Positions 32,836 through 42,654 are shown, numbered from the stretch's first letter. The stretch: 64,000 bases of DNA from JAGORM01 sp050255815 (GCA_050255815.1 JBLMVJ010000019.1:1-64000), one strand, 5' to 3'. Program-made: numbers and translations. Notes: generated from the letters alone by a model not told the origin.

Positions 32836-35304
32836 TTATCTCCCAATTGAGTCTTCTACTTCTTTAATCCGCACCGCGGTCTTGAGGACGGTGTCCGGAT
32901 TGAGGGATATGGAGTCTATTCCCTCTTTTACTAAGAACTCTGCCAGCTCAGGGAAGTCTGATGGACCCTGTCCGCAAATTCCCACCTGCAGACCTTTCTC
33001 ATGGGCTTTTTTAATGAGGGTGGAGATTAACGTATGGACGGATTTATTCATTTCATTGCCAATATGCGCCACTAATTTAGAGTCACGGTCCAATCCTAAT
33101 GTAAGCTGCGTCAAATCATTAGACCCTATGGAAAAACCGTCAAAAATATCCGCATATTCTTCTACCTGCAAAATGTTTGATGGGATTTCTGCCATCACCC
33201 ACACATGGAGTCCCTCATCTAACTCTTCTTTGTGTTCTTTGTTGCGCTCATGATCATGGCTGAGTCCATGTTTTGCCATTTCTTCAATAACCTTTTTCCC
33301 TTCCTCCGGCGTCCTGCAGAATGGGATCATAACCTGCAAGTTATGAAGTCCCATATCATTTCTTACTTTCATTACTGCCTTACATTCTAAAGCGAATGCG
33401 TCAGAAAACTGCGGATCAGTGTAGCGGCTTGCCCCGCGCCATCCTATCATAGGGTTTTCTTCATGCGGCTCAAATAGTTTCCCCCCAATAAGCCCGGCAT
33501 ATTCATTTGATTTAAAATCACTAAATCTCAAGAGTACTTCGTGAGGATAAAATGCAGCGGCCATAATAGCAATACCATATGCTAACTTATCAATATAATA
33601 ATCTACCCGGTTGTGGTACCCTGCGGTTAACTGGTCTATCTGCTTCTTAACTTCCTGGTCTTCTAAAGAGTCGTATTTTAATAGAGCATTCGGATGGATT
33701 TTAATAAAGTTAGAAATAATAAACTCTTCGCGGGCAAGACCAACTCCCATATTAGGTATAAAGGAATAGTTAAAAGCAAGCTCAGGGTCTGCCGCAATCA
33801 TTTTTATTTTAGTCTTTGGCAGCTGGAACCCTGAAAGGTCTGTTTTATCTATCCTGAATGGTAAAATTCCTTCATAGACCACCCCGCGTTCACCCTCCGC
33901 GCAGGAAACTGTAATTTCCTGTCCGTTTGGTACTACCTTTGTTGCTTCACCGCAACCTACTATTGCAGGTATACCTAACTCCCGGGAGACAATAGCCGCA
34001 TGGGAGGTACGTCCGCCTGAGTTGGTAACAATGGCTGAAGCTATCTTCATGATAGGCTCCCAGTCAGGGTCAGTAATTTCAGCAATCAATACTTCCCCTT
34101 TTTGGAATTCACTCAACTGGCTGGGGTCTTTAATAAACCGCGCTTTTCCCTGTCCAATTTTTCTTCCCACTGCCGCTCCGGTGATTAACTCTTTCCCTTT
34201 TTCCAAAAGCACACACTCTTCAAGGGACGTCCCGTCTTTTCTTGCCTGTACTGTTTCCGGCCTGGCCTGCACTATATACAACTCTTTTGTTTCTCCATCA
34301 AATGCCCATTCCATGTCCATAGGTTTCTGGTAGTGCTCTTCTATCATGAGACCCCAGCGGGAAAGCTGCAGGATATATTCATCTGAAAGAACAAAAGCCT
34401 GGCGGTCATTTGGGGGAACCGGAACGTCTTTTGTAGGAGAGGTGCCCTCATTAGAATAAATAAGTTTCTTTTCTTTACTCCCTAATTTTTTACTGATAAT
34501 AGCGTTGAAACCTTTTTTCAGGGTTGGCTTAAAAACCATAAACTCATCCGGGGTTACAATCCCTTTCACCACATATTCCCCTAATCCCCATGAACCATTT
34601 ATCAGAACCACATCCCTGAATCCGCTTTCTGTATCCAGGGAAAACATCACCCCGGATGCGCCCCTATCAGAACGTGCCATTTTCTGGACTGCCACAGAAA
34701 GCGCTATCTTAAAGTGGTCAAATTTCTGGTCAACACGGTAGGAGATAGCGCGGTTAGTAAATAGGGAAGCAAACGCTTTTTTAATTGCATCCATCAGGGA
34801 GCGTTCTCCTTTAATATTTAAATATGATTCCTGTTGGCCGGCAAAGGAAGCATCCGGCAAGTCTTCTGCGGTAGCAGAAGACCTCACCGCAACATCTAGG
34901 TCTTCTTTATTTATATTAAGCTTTTCTGCCATCTTTGCGTAAGCCTCTCCAACCGCTGCATTCATTTCATCCGGGAATATGGCAGACATGATCATTTCCC
35001 TGATCTTTTCGCCGGCTTGTTCTAATTGTTTAATATCCTGGGTATTCAGACCATCTAGTACTTCTGAAATTTTCTTATCAAGCTGGTTCTTCTCAATAAA
35101 ATATTTGTAAGAGTAAGAGGTTACCGCAAAACCGTAGGGTACTTTTATGCTTTCGTTTGGAAAAAGTTGGGATGATGCGTGGGTGAGGTTCTGGAACATT
35201 TCCCCCAGGTTTGCATTCTTTCCTCCTACCAGAGGTATATCATTCTTATTAATCTCATCAAACCATAATACAAATTGCTCTTCACGGGCAGCCATAATAT
35301 CCAT
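32836..35304 (-). CDS. ppsA: Phosphoenolpyruvate synthase
   Basis: 822 residues. Converts pyruvate and ATP to PEP, AMP and phosphate. The ATP-grasp N-terminal domain begins LVGGKNANLGEMFQNL, with RSSATAEDLPDASFAGQQES. The phosphohistidine is in TNSGGRTSHAAIVSRELGIPAIVG, and the PEP/pyruvate barrel ends with GSNDLTQLTLGLDRDS and GICGQGPSD. Full-length family member. Start at 35304 or at ATG four codons later. In CPR this enzyme often serves glycolysis in the ATP-making direction. The ~150 bases after it (32685-32835) are AT-rich word repeats. Confidence 0.96.
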   Translation of the reverse strand: MDIMAAREEQFVLWFDEINKNDIPLVGGKNANLGEMFQNLTHASSQLFPNESIKVPYGFAVTSYSYKYFIEKNQLDKKISEVLDGLNTQDIKQLEQAGEKIREMIMSAIFPDEMNAAVGEAYAKMAEKLNINKEDLDVAVRSSATAEDLPDASFAGQQESYLNIKGERSLMDAIKKAFASLFTNRAISYRVDQKFDHFKIALSVAVQKMARSDRGASGVMFSLDTESGFRDVVLINGSWGLGEYVVKGIVTPDEFMVFKPTLKKGFNAIISKKLGSKEKKLIYSNEGTSPTKDVPVPPNDRQAFVLSDEYILQLSRWGLMIEEHYQKPMDMEWAFDGETKELYIVQARPETVQARKDGTSLEECVLLEKGKELITGAAVGRKIGQGKARFIKDPSQLSEFQKGEVLIAEITDPDWEPIMKIASAIVTNSGGRTSHAAIVSRELGIPAIVGCGEATKVVPNGQEITVSCAEGERGVVYEGILPFRIDKTDLSGFQLPKTKIKMIAADPELAFNYSFIPNMGVGLAREEFIISNFIKIHPNALLKYDSLEDQEVKKQIDQLTAGYHNRVDYYIDKLAYGIAIMAAAFYPHEVLLRFSDFKSNEYAGLIGGKLFEPHEENPMIGWRGASRYTDPQFSDAFALECKAVMKVRNDMGLHNLQVMIPFCRTPEEGKKVIEEMAKHGLSHDHERNKEHKEELDEGLHVWVMAEIPSNILQVEEYADIFDGFSIGSNDLTQLTLGLDRDSKLVAHIGNEMNKSVHTLISTLIKKAHEKGLQVGICGQGPSDFPELAEFLVKEGIDSISLNPDTVLKTAVRIKEVEDSIGR

Positions 35305-35371
35305 GCTACAGCATTTTAAGAATTTGGTAAAGAGGCATTCTTACAAAGTAGGAAAAGTGCGTAATTTTGGG

Positions 35372-35377
35372 TATAAT
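35372..35377 (+). promoter_or_regulatory. -10 box of a probably leaderless transcript (deacetylase-like gene)
   Basis: TATAAT seven bases before ATG at 35385. Confidence 0.55.
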
Positions 35378-35384
35378 ATCTCCT

Positions 35385-36350
35385 ATGCCAAAAGTCAGGA
35401 AAAGGGTAGGCCGTCCAAAAAAAATACCAAGAAAGCAGAAATCTGTAGTTAAAATTTTTGAACATGATTTTTACAGGCATTTCATGTATACCCTATTCCT
35501 CCTTCTCATATCATCCCTTGCCACCTCTTTTGTCTGGGCGGCATTTACCCAAAAACCAAATCCCGTAACTTCTCTTTTTTTGAAAAATGACGTTAAAAAA
35601 CCTTTGGCAAATGGGTATAAGTATGAAGAAAAAGGAAGTCCATTTGATATCCATATTAATGATAAAAATTCTCAAGTTATTTTTAACGGAGACCGTTCTA
35701 AAAAGCGGATCGCACTTACCTTTGATGCTGAAATGACTGATTCTATGAAAGCAGCTGTTTTGAGCGGCAAGGTTTCTTATGACAAACGGATCATAGATAT
35801 TTTAAATAGGACACAAACAAAAGCCACTCTGTTTTTAACCGGCATGTGGATAGAGTTGTATCCAAAAGAGACTGAAGAATTTTCCAGCAATCCACTACTT
35901 GAGCTAGGAAGCCATTCATACACAGACAGTTCTTATGACGGGTATTGTTTTGGCTTAACGCAACTCCATAATAGGGTAAAAATTGAAGAGATTGGGGCAA
36001 CGGAAAAATTATTGCGGGAACATGGACATATAGATAATTTTTTGTTCCGCTTTCCCGGCGGCTGCTATAAACCGGAAGACATAAAACTGGTAAACCAGGC
36101 AGGTGACATAGTGGTGCACTGGGATGTAGCTGCTGAAGATGGGTTTAATGAAAATACGGACTCTATAGTAAAAAACGTGGTGTCAAAAACACAAAACGGG
36201 TCTATTATAGTTATGCACATGAACGGCGGGCCTACCGCACCCAAGACGGCAGACGCGCTGCCGGAAATTATTTCCCAACTCAGGCAAAAAGGGTTTGAAT
36301 TTGTTAAAGTAAATGAGCTGTTGAACTCAGCACCTGAACCCAGAGGATAA
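35385..36350 (+). CDS. Polysaccharide deacetylase-like membrane-anchored protein, altered metal site
   Basis: 321 residues. Basic N-terminus, one helix (HFMYTLFLLLISSLATSFVWAAF), then a NodB-type domain outside. Motif 1 reads RIALTFDAEMTD (usual TFDDG). Motif 2 reads LGSHSYTDSSYDG, so the second metal His of HSxxH is Asp or Ser. Motif 3 is FLFRFPGGCYKPED, and IVMHMNGGPTAPKTADALP is the last motif. The fold is clear, but the changes mean activity may be altered or lost. ATG 35385 is chosen over a TTG at 35367 that lies upstream of the -10 box. Confidence 0.82.
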   Translation: MPKVRKRVGRPKKIPRKQKSVVKIFEHDFYRHFMYTLFLLLISSLATSFVWAAFTQKPNPVTSLFLKNDVKKPLANGYKYEEKGSPFDIHINDKNSQVIFNGDRSKKRIALTFDAEMTDSMKAAVLSGKVSYDKRIIDILNRTQTKATLFLTGMWIELYPKETEEFSSNPLLELGSHSYTDSSYDGYCFGLTQLHNRVKIEEIGATEKLLREHGHIDNFLFRFPGGCYKPEDIKLVNQAGDIVVHWDVAAEDGFNENTDSIVKNVVSKTQNGSIIVMHMNGGPTAPKTADALPEIISQLRQKGFEFVKVNELLNSAPEPRG

Positions 36351-36355
36351 TCTGG

Positions 36356-36895
36356 TTATAAAATCTGTTTGAGCAGGTCAAAATCATGTTCAAAAACAAT
36401 CTTAAATTTTTTAAATCTAATAGCGGCAGAAGGGTGGTACATAATGAAATATTTCCCTTCCTCCAACTTCCCGTGTTCTTTTGACACCTGCACATCACGT
36501 CCTAAAACCGCCAAGCATGCCACCCTTCCCATAGGTACTATGATCCTGGGATTAATAATAGCAACCTGTTTTTTAAAATGGATGAGGCCATGTTCTATGT
36601 CTGAAGGTTTTGGGGTTTTATATTCCGGCAAATACTTTACCGGACTCGTAATGTAAACATCCTCTTCTTTCAATCCAATCCGGCGAATATTTTCCCGTAA
36701 TAATTTGCCTGAGCGGCCAATAAACGGTCTTCCGGTTGCAGATTCATTTCTTCCGGGTGCTTCCCCAACAAACAAAATATCTGCATCCGGATTCCCTTCC
36801 CCCGGAACCGCCTGGCCTACTTTCCCTCTTTTACACTCGTCACAATGTTCTATTTCAAACGCAATCTTATCCAATTCTCTTTGCTTGCTATCCAT
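36356..36895 (-). CDS. Uracil-DNA glycosylase family 4-like, two of four Fe-S cysteines missing
   Basis: 179 residues. Removes uracil from DNA. Family 4 features: GEGNPDADILFVGEAPGRNE, GRPFIGRSGKLL, and HPSAAIRFK near the end. The first cluster ligands C18 and C21 (HCDECKRG) are present. The third, normally VVKCRPP, is SPVKYLPEY (Tyr88), and the fourth, normally in AACxxFL, is EHGLIHF. Thus the usual 4Fe-4S cluster probably cannot form in the standard way. It converges on the deacetylase gene with a 5 base gap. Confidence 0.85.
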   Translation of the reverse strand: MDSKQRELDKIAFEIEHCDECKRGKVGQAVPGEGNPDADILFVGEAPGRNESATGRPFIGRSGKLLRENIRRIGLKEEDVYITSPVKYLPEYKTPKPSDIEHGLIHFKKQVAIINPRIIVPMGRVACLAVLGRDVQVSKEHGKLEEGKYFIMYHPSAAIRFKKFKIVFEHDFDLLKQIL

Positions 36896-36903
36896 TTCAC
36901 ACT

Positions 36904-36909
36904 ATTCTA
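36904..36909 (-). promoter_or_regulatory. Extended -10 box (uracil-DNA glycosylase gene)
   Basis: TGCTAGAAT on the minus strand, eight bases before ATG at 36895, inside the 21-base gap between two same-strand genes. Confidence 0.5.
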
Positions 36910-36916
36910 GCAGGTA

Positions 36917-39385
36917 CTACCGGAGTGTTGCACCCCCTACTATATCTGTTCCCCCTCTAATAACCACATCCTTTATTATAGTTGTCACTTTTGGATATGA
37001 CCTATATGCATCAAGAGCTGACCCGTCACCATTAAAAATGGCTAGGCAAAAAGTTCTTGGATAAGAATCGTCCGTATTGTCAATTAATGAAAAATCAAAT
37101 AACCCTGCATTATTATTTGCTAGTGTATTTTGGTGGTTGGTTATGTCTTCAGAATTATCACTTAACCATGTTTCAATATAGTCTTCTAAAATAGTTATAT
37201 ACCCGCTGTCGGAAGGGTCATTGCCTGATGATGAGATGAATGCATTATTTCCCCCGGATGAAGGATTAGGGTTATAAGCAATAGGTGTTCCATTGGCTAT
37301 AGTGTCAACCGGACTATAAACTCCATCGACACAATCTCCACTTACCGGCAACTCTGCATACTCTAACATCCAATCACCAGAATCAACCGCAAGTGTAGTA
37401 CCTGAAGGACTATCCACATCTAAAAGCATTCTCAACCTGAAGGCTTTGCTTGGAGCATTTAACGTGGCAGGTGTATTTGCTGCAACATATGGATCAGAAG
37501 GATTGGGCCCATCAATATTTTCAAAAAACCGGTATCCTCCCTGGGACACAGATATTTGCGGGTTAAATGAAACAATCAGATTATCGCAGGTACCGCCTCC
37601 TGCATTATAAGTAACAGCGTCAGCTGTGGAAACCGGAGGATTATTGACAACTTCAGACCAGCTGCTATCAAATGTCCCACTGGATCCATTAAAACTTGAG
37701 GCTGAGTCGGTATAAGCCGAATGAGCTGTAACTGTCCGGGTTGAGGTTGCTGAAAATGCGGAGATAACCAGCACATCCGGATTGCTTGGTGTTAAGTTGG
37801 GGTTTGTGTTTTGATGAGCCCCGTTATTACAAGTAGTAGATGCATTTAATCTGTTTCTTCTGTCTCTCACTGAACTGGTAGAATTACCGGAAAATTCCAA
37901 AGCCTGGACAGCAATAACCCCTGATGAAGACGTAGAACAAGTAACGGTCGTTGACAATCCGGTGGGAGCAACTCTATAGTACATATAAATTCTTGGGCCT
38001 GAAGAATTATTGTAAGCAGAAGTCCACCCGCTCTGGCTTGAAAATGAACTATTAGTAGTGCGGTAACAGATTTTGATAACTAAGTTATTTCTGGTAATTG
38101 GATTTGGCAATACGGCACTTACTGACCTTCCGGAAGTAGTATTGTGCGCCTCCTGCACAAATTGGAAAATTGAGTCGGATGCAATTTTCCAAGCTTTTCC
38201 TTCACTGTAATTACCAATACGCAATGGGCCTACTATATAAAATTCCGGGGATACCCTGGGAAAATGAATAGTATAGCGCAGAGTATATTTTTTTCCCTTT
38301 CGCCAGTCTACTTCCCATTGAACAGTTTTGTACTCATTCCCTTCAATCACTCTACCAAAGTTTCCTATATTAGAAATTGAAAAGCTTTCGGGCACGTAAT
38401 CAGACACAATCCCTTTATAATCATTACCCGGTATTATTACTGACTCTACCGGATAATCAACTGCAGGATAAATTCTTGTTGGAAAAAAACGCTCTATATT
38501 AAAGGCCGGATTCTCTTCTACGGTAAATGATGAATGAATACTCCTTTTCCCAAAAACGCTTTCTGCTTCCATGGTTAGTGTATATGTTCCTAATTCTTGT
38601 GCCTTAATCCCTGAATAAAAATCAGGCTTATTAGTGACTGAACGGTCTGCACATTCATTACTTCCCTTAATTGACCCATCCGTAGTCGACTGTTTTGTTA
38701 TCTTCCCACTGGGACTCTCAATAGTCAGCCATATATGCGCTGTATTAAACTGGAGTTTTTCTCCGGCTATGCATTTTGTGTCCCCTAAGTCTCCCAAAAC
38801 AACCATTCCAAGCTCAACTTGCTCTCCTTGCTTATAAACTGCCTTGTTTGTATTCACTGCTAGTACCCCCCAGGTAAAATCCTGGGATATAATTATGTCT
38901 TCATCATTAACTGACCTAACTTTTACATGCAGGCTATACATACCGGGCTGGATACTATTCTGTGAAGGAGGTGAAAGCAAAAGAAGTTTGGACTGTAAAT
39001 TCATTTTTTTATCTAAATCAATTTTTATATCCGCTTTAGTATTTTCAATATAAGCCTCAACGGATCCCTGCCTTTTTTCCTGGCTTAAGCTCCAAAAAGA
39101 AGAATATTTAGTACCTGAAAGGTTAACCTCAAACTGGGGACGTGAAGTCAGTTTTATATCAAAGGCTTCAATTTTTCCTTGATCTGGATTTATTTTAATT
39201 ACCTGTTTTGATTGGGGGATATAAGCTTTTGGTTTTGTTGTTTCCTTATGAAAGGAAAGGGTATAAAAAAAAACGAAAAAACAGGAAAAAATTATAGTAA
39301 CTATTAAAATTGAAATCAGGTTTACCTTATGCCTGCCTAAAAACTTTCCCACAAGCACATAATATTCCCTATGGTGGTGAGTCAA
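36917..39385 (-). CDS. Large anchored surface protein with Ig-like regions, unrecognised
   Basis: 822 residues from a TTG at 39385 (no Met in the first helix region). One N-terminal helix (VNLISILIVTIIFSCFFVFF, ~21-43) with the rest outside. Residues ~180-300 contain a domain of the macroglobulin/Ig type (AVNTNKAVYKQGEQVELGMVVL, ending TYTLTMEAESVFGKRSI). Residues ~430-600 are Ser/Thr/Asn-rich repeats of beta type (TNSSFSSQSGWTSAYNNSSG, ALEFSGNSTSS). The last ~200 contain a further beta domain. Probably an adhesin or stalk-like surface protein. It follows the membrane transcription factor by 16 bases on the same strand. Confidence 0.7.
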   Translation of the reverse strand: MTHHHREYYVLVGKFLGRHKVNLISILIVTIIFSCFFVFFYTLSFHKETTKPKAYIPQSKQVIKINPDQGKIEAFDIKLTSRPQFEVNLSGTKYSSFWSLSQEKRQGSVEAYIENTKADIKIDLDKKMNLQSKLLLLSPPSQNSIQPGMYSLHVKVRSVNDEDIIISQDFTWGVLAVNTNKAVYKQGEQVELGMVVLGDLGDTKCIAGEKLQFNTAHIWLTIESPSGKITKQSTTDGSIKGSNECADRSVTNKPDFYSGIKAQELGTYTLTMEAESVFGKRSIHSSFTVEENPAFNIERFFPTRIYPAVDYPVESVIIPGNDYKGIVSDYVPESFSISNIGNFGRVIEGNEYKTVQWEVDWRKGKKYTLRYTIHFPRVSPEFYIVGPLRIGNYSEGKAWKIASDSIFQFVQEAHNTTSGRSVSAVLPNPITRNNLVIKICYRTTNSSFSSQSGWTSAYNNSSGPRIYMYYRVAPTGLSTTVTCSTSSSGVIAVQALEFSGNSTSSVRDRRNRLNASTTCNNGAHQNTNPNLTPSNPDVLVISAFSATSTRTVTAHSAYTDSASSFNGSSGTFDSSWSEVVNNPPVSTADAVTYNAGGGTCDNLIVSFNPQISVSQGGYRFFENIDGPNPSDPYVAANTPATLNAPSKAFRLRMLLDVDSPSGTTLAVDSGDWMLEYAELPVSGDCVDGVYSPVDTIANGTPIAYNPNPSSGGNNAFISSSGNDPSDSGYITILEDYIETWLSDNSEDITNHQNTLANNNAGLFDFSLIDNTDDSYPRTFCLAIFNGDGSALDAYRSYPKVTTIIKDVVIRGGTDIVGGATLR

Positions 39386-39401
39386 TCTGTATAAAGTTGG
39401 C

Positions 39402-40655
39402 TCAATTTGACCGGATGAGGTGAGTAAGAACAGGGTTTATCTGATACGTTTTGTTTTGGACTACTATTAGTTTTTTTCCGAGTTTTGCATATACTTTTCT
39501 GTTAATTTTCACCATAGCGTCATATACCTGTCTCCAGTTTTTCCCCTGGTCATTATCCCCAAAAATATCTAATAGCTCATCAGTTTCAAAACGTCTTGCC
39601 GGTTTTTTAATAAGAGTTGTAAGTAAATAATACTGGTTGGTAGCATAAGGAATTTTTATTTCCGTCTCTGCCAGATTTAATATTCCCGTCTTGCCGGAAA
39701 AAGAAATATTGCTGGGCATAGTAACTAATTTAGTATTTCTTTTTAGTTGAGATCCATATATCAAAAATGTAGCAACAACTAGCAAGCTAATTCCTAAAAC
39801 GCTTTGCAATTTTATATATTCTAAAACAAGGGAAAATATAGGGGAAAGATTTTCTCCAATTATTAAAATGCCTATAGGTGTATTATTTTTCTTAAGCACC
39901 TCTGTCTTTAATGCATACCATTCACCGGTTGCTTTATCCCTCATGATCCTATCCTTGGCAGCACTAAATTCACGTTTCACATAACTGGGGTCAATAAAAC
40001 TGGAAATCCTTCTCAGATTTGTTACATTAGTACTTTTTTTGAGGATAGCATTGTATTTATCAACTACAAGAAAGGCAACATCTGTGGGTAATTTCCGCTC
40101 ATCTATCTTACTAACTTCTATAATTGAATTCTTCACCGTAATTTTTGAAAAAATTTTCTCCTTTGTCTCCCTTAATTTTGTGTCAATCTCATCAAGAATT
40201 TGCATAGGAGGATTTGTATAAGAAACTGCAATCACCCCTATTGTCTTCCCATTATCCCTGATAGGCTCAGAATATATCCTTCTCTCTTGGTTTGTAATAG
40301 TATTGATTGTTTGTGGTTTTGTATAATTTAGTAATAATTTAAAATCGGCGGTGTCAAGAAAGCCATGAATTGGACTTCTTCTGTCTATCACGAAACCTTC
40401 AGTAGAAATAAAGTACAGGGGAAAACTTGCTAATAATGTAGGGTCTGAATTATAAAGAGAAAGATTCCATTTGCTATTATTAGTAAACACCGCATCTTTT
40501 TTTATCTGTGCTACCTTTACTGACAGCCGGTTTTTAATTACTCCGTATTCTATGCCGGCAATAATTACCATACTTAACAGTAGTTCTAAACAGAAAAGGA
40601 AAAGAGGGATTCTCAGGTATGCCATGAATGCCTTTGAGGAAAAAGGTGATTCCAT
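39402..40655 (-). CDS. Membrane-bound one-component regulator: Cache-like sensor and C-terminal winged helix
   Basis: 417 residues from ATG at 40655. Helix 1 (~13-38), an extracellular region (~40-280) with Cache-like phrases PIRDNGKTIGVIAVSY and NTPIGILIIGENL, helix 2 (~284-301), and a cytoplasmic domain. The last ~75 residues match an OmpR/PhoB-type winged helix: YYLLTTLIKKPARRFETDELLDIFG, then RQVYDAMVKINRKVYAKLG and IVVQNKTYQINP. This would be a ToxR/CadC-type regulator with the DNA-binding domain at the C-terminus instead of the N-terminus. Likely targets are the flanking surface-protein genes. No receiver or kinase domain is present. Confidence 0.72.
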   Translation of the reverse strand: MESPFSSKAFMAYLRIPLFLFCLELLLSMVIIAGIEYGVIKNRLSVKVAQIKKDAVFTNNSKWNLSLYNSDPTLLASFPLYFISTEGFVIDRRSPIHGFLDTADFKLLLNYTKPQTINTITNQERRIYSEPIRDNGKTIGVIAVSYTNPPMQILDEIDTKLRETKEKIFSKITVKNSIIEVSKIDERKLPTDVAFLVVDKYNAILKKSTNVTNLRRISSFIDPSYVKREFSAAKDRIMRDKATGEWYALKTEVLKKNNTPIGILIIGENLSPIFSLVLEYIKLQSVLGISLLVVATFLIYGSQLKRNTKLVTMPSNISFSGKTGILNLAETEIKIPYATNQYYLLTTLIKKPARRFETDELLDIFGDNDQGKNWRQVYDAMVKINRKVYAKLGKKLIVVQNKTYQINPVLTHLIRSN

Positions 40656-40667
40656 AATGCATGGCAG

Positions 40668-40673
40668 ATTATA
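40668..40673 (-). promoter_or_regulatory. -10 box of the membrane regulator gene
   Basis: TATAAT on the minus strand, 12 bases before ATG at 40655, giving a leader of only about 6 bases. Confidence 0.5.
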
Positions 40674-40828
40674 GTAGAAATAACTCAACAATGGAAGGCT
40701 GCACCTTATTTGGTACTTTTGATTCTGTTTCCAAAGTAATGGCCATAGGGGGATTATAGTACAAATTAAGCTTTGGGGAAATTATTGAGATATTACAGTT
40801 ACTGCAGATAAAGCTGCCTTTAATGAAT

Positions 40829-42592
40829 TTAGGGCGAAAAGATTGCGCCCCACTCAACCGCGGTAAATCCTGATCTTTTAACTGGATTTTCTTTTCTGGG
40901 AAAAGGAACTTGAATAAGACTTTTCAAAGGTTTGAAATAAAGTTCTACCCGCAAAAGAACATCCGGTTTTGGCGTGATAGTTAACGGGTATATTTCAGAG
41001 ATAGTTTGTTGGGTTAAATTTGACACAAAGTAATAGGGAGATTCTGGCAGCTTTGTTTTCCAGAAGGAAATAAATTCATTTGCTTCTGACTCTGTTAGCC
41101 CCAGCTCTTTCACATAGTCTTTTGAAAAAGTAAACAAGCTCCTAAATGGTATTACGTAGCCACCATCCGGCTGAGGCACAGAAAGTAAAGCTTCATAATA
41201 TAAATAATCTAAAGAATTATTAATTCTTCCATTTGGTGAAGCGGCTACTTCCCAACCATAGGCTTTTGAATTATAGAGGCTGTCTGTTTTTATCAAGCTC
41301 CCTTGCGGATGGATTTCAACCTGTACCCGTTCTGTTTTTGGGGGATATAAATAAATAGCAGGTTTACCTCCATAAACTGTAGGCATAGTAGCATAGTAGC
41401 CAACTGCAGAATATTTTTGCCACGTGCCATTTTGCTTTATATAAACTTCATTTCGAGTTGTTTTTAACAAGTTAACGTTCCATTTGTCTTTTGACCAAAG
41501 GGCAGTAGGATTAGAAGCTTTCCCGTATACGTCAACTGCAAAAGGCTGGATGTCTGTATTATCTCCCCGGACGTAATAGGGCTGGGTCATTCCCGGACCA
41601 TCTTCCTGAGTGTTAACACAATTCATATGCCACATAGCAGTAGTATTTTTTTCAAATCCTCCCCATGAGTCCTTTGTTCCTATAATAGGTGTTACCGTCT
41701 TAGAAAAAGTTGAAGAATCAGAAAAAGCCTCTCCAGACTTCACATAATTCACCATAAATCCTCTATTTGTATCAGGGGAACTGGCTACTGGCTGCAACTT
41801 GGCGGCAACGTTTGGGGTGTACGGCCAATAACTTTCTACCGGATCCTTTCCGTCTGAATCGTGGTATGTAGAAAGAGTAAAATTATCCGGGAATGTTTTT
41901 AACGGAACCAGGGCAGGGGCTGTACACGTAGAAACCACCTCAAGGGGCCTCACACTATCCGCCATTTTTTGTGCAATCTCTTCTGCATTTGTAAGAAAGT
42001 ATCCATGGGTTTGGAAGGCTTGAGTATCTACCTTTACCTGGTATTTCAAGCCATATACCTTAAACTCCTTAACAATATCTCCAGGTTTAGTATACGTAGG
42101 ATCAGTGTCTCCCACGCTTATCATTCCATCCATAAAGGGTTTATTTTTATCATAACTTTTATCTAATACATTAAAGTTTATGCAGTTCCAAAATCCTCCG
42201 CCTGAAGGACATTCTGAAGCAGTCCAGGTATCCGGATAATCAATCTCATATCCACCATATGAAAATTGGTACGTTTTCCAGGTGGTTATAGGGGGAAGCG
42301 GCATTTTATCAGGTAGAGGCACGGTAGGAGCTGGCATGCTGGGAATCATACTGGGAAAGATGCTGGGAAACGGTGGCAAAGACGGCATTGAGTTTTGGGT
42401 AAGTGTTTTTTTCTGGGGGACCTTATCAAGTGAGAAAAGAAGATAAACGCAAAGTCCCAAAGCCAGGAAAAGAAAAACAAGTAAGACTATAGCAAATTTC
42501 TTTTTGGGTTTTTTAGGTGGGATAACTGGAGCAGTAGGTTCTTGGATTTCAGGAACAACCGGAAGAGGAAGTTTAGTTTCTTCTTTGGGCAT
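40829..42592 (-). CDS. Anchored surface protein with a widespread unnamed C-terminal domain
   Basis: 587 residues. Pro-rich cytoplasmic start, basic patch (PPKKPKKK), one helix (FAIVLLVFLFLALGLCVYLLF, ~33-53), then outside. Residues ~390-560 carry a family I recognise from bacteria and archaea without a settled name: GKPAIYLYPPKTERVQVEI, AYGWEVAASPNGRI, YLYYEALLSV, YVKELGLTESEANEFISFW and LPESPYYFV. A TTAAAT box lies six bases before the ATG. Probably senses or binds something outside the cell; role unknown. It lies upstream of the membrane regulator. Confidence 0.72.
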   Translation of the reverse strand: MPKEETKLPLPVVPEIQEPTAPVIPPKKPKKKFAIVLLVFLFLALGLCVYLLFSLDKVPQKKTLTQNSMPSLPPFPSIFPSMIPSMPAPTVPLPDKMPLPPITTWKTYQFSYGGYEIDYPDTWTASECPSGGGFWNCINFNVLDKSYDKNKPFMDGMISVGDTDPTYTKPGDIVKEFKVYGLKYQVKVDTQAFQTHGYFLTNAEEIAQKMADSVRPLEVVSTCTAPALVPLKTFPDNFTLSTYHDSDGKDPVESYWPYTPNVAAKLQPVASSPDTNRGFMVNYVKSGEAFSDSSTFSKTVTPIIGTKDSWGGFEKNTTAMWHMNCVNTQEDGPGMTQPYYVRGDNTDIQPFAVDVYGKASNPTALWSKDKWNVNLLKTTRNEVYIKQNGTWQKYSAVGYYATMPTVYGGKPAIYLYPPKTERVQVEIHPQGSLIKTDSLYNSKAYGWEVAASPNGRINNSLDYLYYEALLSVPQPDGGYVIPFRSLFTFSKDYVKELGLTESEANEFISFWKTKLPESPYYFVSNLTQQTISEIYPLTITPKPDVLLRVELYFKPLKSLIQVPFPRKENPVKRSGFTAVEWGAIFSP

Positions 42593-42654
42593 ATAACCAT
42601 TTAATATAGATCACTAAGTAAAGTCAATAAAAAAGAGAGATTGAATTGATGATG

